NCBI GenBank assembly: GCA_049487715.1
Contig: CP150583.1
Span: 372,001-436,000, forward strand
Reading direction: 5' to 3'
Origin: Pycnococcus provasolii
Taxonomy: Eukaryota; Chlorophyta; Pseudoscourfieldiophyceae; Pseudoscourfieldiales
DNA length: 64,000 nucleotides
Shown here piece by piece: positions 59,773-64,000 of this stretch. The translations under genes were made by a program, and so were the position numbers. Under the pieces are notes generated by a model, which did no database searches, was not told the DNA's origin, and worked only from the letters and a program-made list of their open reading frames with translations. Numbering within the stretch: position 1 is the first letter of the stretch; each line of letters begins with the position of its first letter.

Positions 59773-60327
59773 TCACTCCTGCGGCGGGCTCAGCACAGCC
59801 TCGAAGCACGCGAGTCCTCCGATGAGCAAGGTTTTCAGCGTCGCCTTGGTGGTGTCGTTGCCCTTGGCCTTCGCGGCGAGGAACGCGACGGGCGTGCACA
59901 CAAGGTGGAACGTGAGTACTTGCTGTACGACGTTTCTGACGGTCGCCTCATCGTCCGTCGTGATGACTTCAATGCGCGACCAGTCTCCACTCCATCCGGC
60001 GTCGATGGCGGCCGAGAGTCCGACGACGACGGCAGCCTGCGCTGCGAGGTAGACGGGCGACGTGACGAACGGCACGACAGGCAGCTGCAAACTGCCATTG
60101 TCGTTATCATTTCCCGGTGGCACTGCCCGGCAAACTTTATGAACCCGAGAACATCTTTTCTTCTTGGAAGACAACAACGATGTCGATCCCAGAGAGTCCG
60201 ATTGTCCTTTGACTCTGCAAGACCCACGACGTATGTACGTATGGCATAGGAGCCTATGCTGCATCCCGAAGGAAGACGCAGATGGCAACGGTGACAAAGG
60301 CTGCTGACGCATGATCATGGTCGCCAT
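59773..60327 (-). CDS. Plastid membrane protein resembling plant DUF7887 proteins
   Basis: About 184 residues from the ATG at 60327 (MATMIMRQQ). A basic, Ser-rich transit-like N-terminus is followed by a membrane segment (VYLAAQAAVVVGLSAAIDAG), then GWSGDWSRIEVITTDDE, and a second hydrophobic segment (QQVLTFHLVCTPVAFLAAKA) and a third near the end. The IDAGxSGDWSRIxVIT block resembles a motif I recall from uncharacterised land-plant plastid proteins. Function unknown. The 305-base region to the divergent LysM gene is probably a shared promoter. Confidence 0.6.
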   Translation of the reverse strand: MATMIMRQQPLSPLPSASSFGMQHRLLCHTYIRRGSCRVKGQSDSLGSTSLLSSKKKRCSRVHKVCRAVPPGNDNDNGSLQLPVVPFVTSPVYLAAQAAVVVGLSAAIDAGWSGDWSRIEVITTDDEATVRNVVQQVLTFHLVCTPVAFLAAKAKGNDTTKATLKTLLIGGLACFEAVLSPPQE

Positions 60328-60633
60328 GAGCAAAAAACGGGAGAGGGAACGATCCGTAATTGTGTGGCGGAGAAGAAGAGAAGAAGAAAAAAAAATCAAA
60401 AACGAAATCTCCAAGGAAAAAGGACGAAGGGGAGAGGTCAGAGGTCAGAGGGGAGTACATCAGTCCCATTCGTACGAAACCTAAAATTGTATAGTGGGAT
60501 ATTAGACTGCAACTTCATTGAAATTCATCCCGCATAACCGGTGGTTTGCACTGTTCCAAAAGTGTACTCTTATTCCAGGTGGTCCCATCCCAAACATCTC
60601 CCGGGACTTTTCATCTCCCTAACTATCGATAGC
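60328..60633. other. Divergent promoter region (DUF7887-like / LysM genes)
   Basis: A purine-rich left part (GAGAAGAAGAAAAAAAAATC) with a TCAGAGG tandem (GGTCAGAGGTCAGAGGGG near 60435), then AT-rich sequence with TTGTATAGTGGGATATTAG. No hexamer array here. Confidence 0.5.
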
Positions 60634-61362
60634 ATGGCAACTCCTTCTCCAGGAGGTGCCGGTGGGGACTCGTGGCGCCTGCGTCTTGCACGGGCACGCA
60701 AGTTCGTGCAAGACGGACTCCCGCAACTTCTCACAGGACTTGCCATAGGTGTCTCCATCGCAATCATCATGCAAGGACCGGGCGCAATCACGACGCCGCT
60801 AGGTAACGCCGCAGGTGCACTCGCGTCGCCGTTCAAGGGAACGGCCAAGAAAAGACGCAAGGGAAGAGGGCCCACGACGACTGTCACCTTGCGAGAAGGG
60901 GAGACCGTCGGAGACTTAGTCGTCACGTACGTCGGCGACTACACCGAACGCAACCTCAGCCTCCTGCGCTCGATGAACCGAGGGAAACTCGACGACCTCG
61001 ACCTCGTGCAGCCAGGAACCGTGCTCCGGGTGCCGGACAACAGGCGCAACATCTACGAACCGGAGTCGGAGGCGGACTTGGCCACCTCAGATAAGGCGAC
61101 AGGCGGAGGGGGAGCGAAGAAAAACTCCACAGGCGGTGGGCAGCGTGACGGAAACATACTCGCGGCGTACGACGACGACGACGGCGCCTTCGGAGCGGCA
61201 AAGGCGCAGGTGCGCAAGCGCCTTGCGGCGATTGCGGACAAACCGCAAAACCGCAACAAAAAGGCGGCGGACGACGACAGCCAGCAGAAGTCGACGTCGA
61301 GCAAGTCGGCGAACCTCGAGGTGGTGCGCGACAACTGGCTCTCCGGCGACGAGAAGAGGTGA
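60634..61362 (+). CDS. Single-pass membrane protein with a LysM domain
   Basis: 243 residues from the ATG at 60634. A short N-terminal part is followed by one hydrophobic segment (LLTGLAIGVSIAIIMQG), then a basic stretch (KGTAKKRRKGRG) and a LysM domain at about residues 84-138: TVTLREGETVGDLVVTYVGDY, ERNLSLLRSMNRG and DLVQPGTVLRVPD. LysM modules bind N-acetylglucosamine-containing glycans, but eukaryotic plastid and cytosolic versions of unknown role exist. The C-terminal 100 residues are disordered with Asp, Lys and Gly runs. The 3' end is 31 bases from the convergent fluoride-exporter gene. Confidence 0.78.
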   Translation: MATPSPGGAGGDSWRLRLARARKFVQDGLPQLLTGLAIGVSIAIIMQGPGAITTPLGNAAGALASPFKGTAKKRRKGRGPTTTVTLREGETVGDLVVTYVGDYTERNLSLLRSMNRGKLDDLDLVQPGTVLRVPDNRRNIYEPESEADLATSDKATGGGGAKKNSTGGGQRDGNILAAYDDDDGAFGAAKAQVRKRLAAIADKPQNRNKKAADDDSQQKSTSSKSANLEVVRDNWLSGDEKR

Positions 61363-61393
61363 GAATTACAGAAAAGGTGAGTTTTACATTTCT

Positions 61394-62575
61394 TTACGAG
61401 GCGGTCCTTTCAACCCAACCATAGCGCATGCCGGCGTACACCGCAATGCTCAAGCTCGCCGCCACGAACAACGTGCTAATCAAGTACCAGTACGCCCTCG
61501 TCCGCGCGACTGTGCCGTGCCGTTGGTTCATCAACAAGTGGAAGTCGGCCATCCACGTGCTCACCGTGCTAAGCGAGCCGCCAAGACCAAGCTCGAGTCC
61601 TGTCAACACGTGCTCACAGTTCGTTGTGCACTGGAGCATTGCGCCACTCATGAATGCGTCAAACACGCTAGCAATAATGTTGGCTGCAAATGTACCCCAG
61701 GGAAACCACTTCTTGTCGTTGCCGTTGTCGTTGCCGTCGTCTCCCTCTCCTGCTTCTAATAGCGTCGATGATTGCCAGACGTACGCGCCACTCAGTGGAG
61801 CATTCCAGCGCGCTAAGTACACGCGCAGATAAACGCCGAATGGTGCTGACAAACATCCAACCCACAGCTCAGCAGGATGCCAATTCAACGCGACGCCAAC
61901 CGCGGCAATCGCCCATAACGCGACAAATGTCACGCCCACGACAAGTTCATCTACAAGATAGCTGTACTTCTTTTTGTTGTTGTTGTTGTTGTCGTCGTCA
62001 TGTTTTATGTCACAAACATTTTCATCGGCACAATGAGAAGAAGCTTCGGGAGGGGCAGGAGGTCGCCACGCGCGTGCATGTCCAGAATACTTTGCGATTG
62101 AGAGTGCGGCATGATTACCCATGGCGTAGCTTGAAGCAGCGAGTTGCGTTCCAAGGAGCCACCCGCAGATCGCGCGCGCGACAAGCACGCCTCGAGGCGC
62201 GGTAATCATCCGCACCATTTGGGTGTTCCAACTCGCGAACGTCGTCAAGGAGCCACACAGTCCTGCACGCAAACCCACCCAGAAGCACGCATGTGCGTGT
62301 ATGCGATGCGTCGGTGGGAAAAGGGCGCTCGCGTGTTCCTTGCCTCCGTGCAGTCGCAGTGCGGATCCGTCGGCGATGAGCGCGACGACGAAACAGCCCA
62401 GCATGTTTGCCGGCAGATCGACGAACAGCGCCGAGTCTTTCGCCGTCACGTCTAGTCCATATCCCTGCGCGAATGCGAGAGCGAGCGCGTACCTGATTGC
62501 GGCGCCGACGATGCCAAACACGCCGCCGTGCGCGGCGTGGCAGAGCACGCGCCTGGCATCAACATGCATCATCAT
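61394..62575 (-). CDS. FEX: Fluoride exporter (FEX, two fused CrcB domains)
   Basis: FEX exports fluoride through a two-pore membrane channel. 393 residues, ATG at 62575. The first CrcB half has GGVFGIVGAAIRYALALAF, a conserved Asn in LPANMLGCFVVALIADG and the Phe/Thr helix GLCGSLTTFASWNTQM. The second half has VGVTFVALWAIAAVGVAL, FGVYLRVYLARWN, the matching Asn in TFAANIIASVFDAFM and GLGGSLSTVSTWMADF. The duplicated layout with a linker helix between halves is the eukaryotic FEX form. A charged, Asn/Lys-run loop separates the halves. The frame is intact. The start is 105 bases from the divergent CASP-like gene. Confidence 0.88.
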   Translation of the reverse strand: MMMHVDARRVLCHAAHGGVFGIVGAAIRYALALAFAQGYGLDVTAKDSALFVDLPANMLGCFVVALIADGSALRLHGGKEHASALFPPTHRIHAHACFWVGLRAGLCGSLTTFASWNTQMVRMITAPRGVLVARAICGWLLGTQLAASSYAMGNHAALSIAKYSGHARAWRPPAPPEASSHCADENVCDIKHDDDNNNNNKKKYSYLVDELVVGVTFVALWAIAAVGVALNWHPAELWVGCLSAPFGVYLRVYLARWNAPLSGAYVWQSSTLLEAGEGDDGNDNGNDKKWFPWGTFAANIIASVFDAFMSGAMLQCTTNCEHVLTGLELGLGGSLSTVSTWMADFHLLMNQRHGTVARTRAYWYLISTLFVAASLSIAVYAGMRYGWVERTAS

Positions 62576-62680
62576 CGATCACGTATTCCAAGGGGAAAAC
62601 AAACGTGAAAATGAAATCCTATCCTCAGCTCCGAGGGAAAACAATTACAATCAAATTTTACCAACAAAACAACGATAATC

Positions 62681-64000
62681 ATGGCGGCGTCCTCGGACGT
62701 GCGCGTCAACGTCTCGCTCTCCTCCTCCGCCGCGGAGCAGCAGCATGCATCTTCGTCCTCCCAGGTTCCTCGTCGCGTGTCGCAATTCAGCAGCGCAACT
62801 AGCCATTCTGGTGGTGGTGGTGGTGGTGGTGGTTTCGTCGCGAGCACGGCGCCGTCGTCACGCTTCGCGTCGCTGAGTAAAGGCGGTGAGGCAGGTGGTG
62901 GTGGCGGCAAGGCTGGACGCAGATGGGCAATCTTGCGACTCGTGTGCCGCACTCTCGTTTTTGCTTGCGCTTTCGCAGCCACGTGCACGGCGGGTGCATA
63001 CGGTCCCACGCGACTAGGAGTGACGCCCGCGATCGATTACCTTGTTGCGGCAGCGGCGGTGGTTGCTTTCGCTTACGGAGTAGCCGTCATCGGAGAGCTT
63101 TCTATGGCGCACTACGAGACCGAGTACGGCGATGAGCGTGGATTGAACTACGCACTTGCTGTTCGGGGTCCTCACATCTCGATTTGGGCGGCGCACATCT
63201 CCTTTGTTCTCATGTTCTCAGCGGCATGCGCCGCAGGTGCTGTCGCGACGAATGCGTACGCGGAACTGGCGTGCTCGTGGGACGCGTGCAATCGCGCATT
63301 GGCAGGATCAGTGCTTGCCGCCGGCTCAGCAATCGCTTGCATCGGATGTATCGCATTTTCTCGCTTCGAGCTGAAGCAACGAAAATTGGCAGACCAGCGC
63401 ATGCGCCATAGAGCGATGCGCAAGCAGCAGCAGCATGACGACGAGAACGACAATCACGAGTACGCCGACGACGAAATCGTCATCAGTGCCATTGATGACA
63501 GTCCTTCACCACCGCCGCCGGTGCCTGAGAAGAAGAAGCCCACGTCACGTTCGCAATTTCACGCGCAGGTTGAAGAATTGCAAAATCGTGTCAAAGCTGA
63601 AAGCGACGTTCGGGTTCGCGTCATGTCGTTCGTGTTCTCCTTGCTTGCATTCGCGCTTGCAGCTGGCGACACGAACTTTCAGAATTTTGGCGCCTTGCAA
63701 TACCTCGTGCTCGCAGGTGTCGTATCATGCGCATGGAACATCGTATGCCTATTCGGTGGCCTGTTGGAGTGTCTCGCAGTTCGACGAAGGCGCAAAAGCA
63801 TGGCTGAGGAAGCTGCGCACATCACCACGAAGAAGACTGTGCCGCCGCCGCTGCCGCCGCCTTCTCCACCGCCGGCACGAGAAGCTGATGATGCCGGCGC
63901 TGACGTTGTTGATCGCAAAATTTCAACGGCAAGTACTGCAAATGCCACCGCCGCGACTTCACCATCATCGCCACGAGCTGCTCGCACTAGTGGTGGTGGG
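62681..64000 (+). CDS. Tandem CASP-like (MARVEL-type) membrane protein, 3' end outside window
   Basis: Reading from the ATG at 62681 the frame stays open to the last base, so the protein has more than 440 residues. After a Ser/Gly-rich N-terminus come four membrane segments: LVCRTLVFACAFAATCTAG, AIDYLVAAAAVVAFAYGVAVIG, AHISFVLMFSAACAAGAVAT and GSVLAAGSAIACIGCIAF. The pattern LRLxxRxLxFxxA then DYLVAxxxxxFxY fits CASP-like/DUF588 proteins. A charged loop with PPPPVPEKKK follows, then a second set begins: VRVMSFVFSLLAFALAAG and LQYLVLAGVVSCAWNIVCLFG. The sequence then enters a Pro-rich loop at the window end. Thus at least one and a half domains in tandem. CASP-like proteins organise membrane platforms; the role here is unknown. 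Confidence 0.65.
   Translation, partial: MAASSDVRVNVSLSSSAAEQQHASSSSQVPRRVSQFSSATSHSGGGGGGGGFVASTAPSSRFASLSKGGEAGGGGGKAGRRWAILRLVCRTLVFACAFAATCTAGAYGPTRLGVTPAIDYLVAAAAVVAFAYGVAVIGELSMAHYETEYGDERGLNYALAVRGPHISIWAAHISFVLMFSAACAAGAVATNAYAELACSWDACNRALAGSVLAAGSAIACIGCIAFSRFELKQRKLADQRMRHRAMRKQQQHDDENDNHEYADDEIVISAIDDSPSPPPPVPEKKKPTSRSQFHAQVEELQNRVKAESDVRVRVMSFVFSLLAFALAAGDTNFQNFGALQYLVLAGVVSCAWNIVCLFGGLLECLAVRRRRKSMAEEAAHITTKKTVPPPLPPPSPPPAREADDAGADVVDRKISTASTANATAATSPSSPRAARTSGGG

Noticed and set aside
1-64000. CRISPR arrays, tRNA and rRNA genes
   Set aside because: No repeat-spacer arrays, no convincing tRNA cloverleaf with a T-loop, and no rRNA blocks were seen. The sequence is eukaryotic nuclear DNA.

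Overview
The window is nuclear DNA of a small, compact eukaryotic genome. The gene content points to a green alga of prasinophyte grade. Markers of the green lineage are a P3A plasma-membrane H+-ATPase, a MUT9-like kinase, an ELIP-like chlorophyll-binding protein, an MscS-like plastid channel, a CASP-like membrane protein and plastid-targeted proteins. Ciliary genes (IFT20 and an ODF3/SHIPPO-type protein) show that the organism builds, or descends from cells that built, flagella. No species is assigned. Genes are mostly intronless or carry a few short GT-AG introns. Convergent 3' ends are often 30-140 bases apart, and divergent starts share short promoter regions.

Layout. 1-4 kb: a secreted subtilase with an inserted kringle domain and a proline-rich tail, running off the left edge. 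5-14 kb: a SAP-motif protein, an ankyrin protein, a SHIPPO protein, a secretory-pathway GT90-like protein and a CCCH zinc-finger/RS protein. 14.9-16.6 kb: a NikA-type solute-binding protein whose two halves are in swapped (circularly permuted) order. 17-37 kb: a small plastid-type membrane protein, CMS1, a MUT9-like kinase, the H+-ATPase, a second ankyrin protein, topoisomerase IB, a plastid membrane protein, the NatC subunit NAA35 and an ELIP-like protein with five FTDEQY repeats. 38-47 kb: a GRIP golgin, an MscS-like channel, phosphatidylinositol synthase, a CS-domain protein and IFT20. 47.5-55.5 kb: one retroelement with split direct repeats, as in PAT/Ngaro/kangaroo-type DIRS elements, coding on the minus strand and broken by frameshifts. 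55.9-64 kb: a long coiled-coil protein, a DUF7887-like protein, a LysM protein, a fluoride exporter and a CASP-like protein that runs off the right edge.

Two patterns cut across genes. Short arrays of the telomere-type hexamer TTAGGG/CCCTAA sit just upstream of many start codons, up to seven copies, often in divergent promoters. At least eight otherwise well-conserved genes switch reading frame by a single base at or near a short homopolymer. This most likely reflects residual indel errors in the assembly, so I annotated those genes across the shift.

The most novel observations are the kringle placed just before the catalytic serine of the subtilase, the circularly permuted solute-binding protein, the telomere-hexamer promoters and the split-repeat retroelement. 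All functions are inferred from sequence reading alone; no database search was run.
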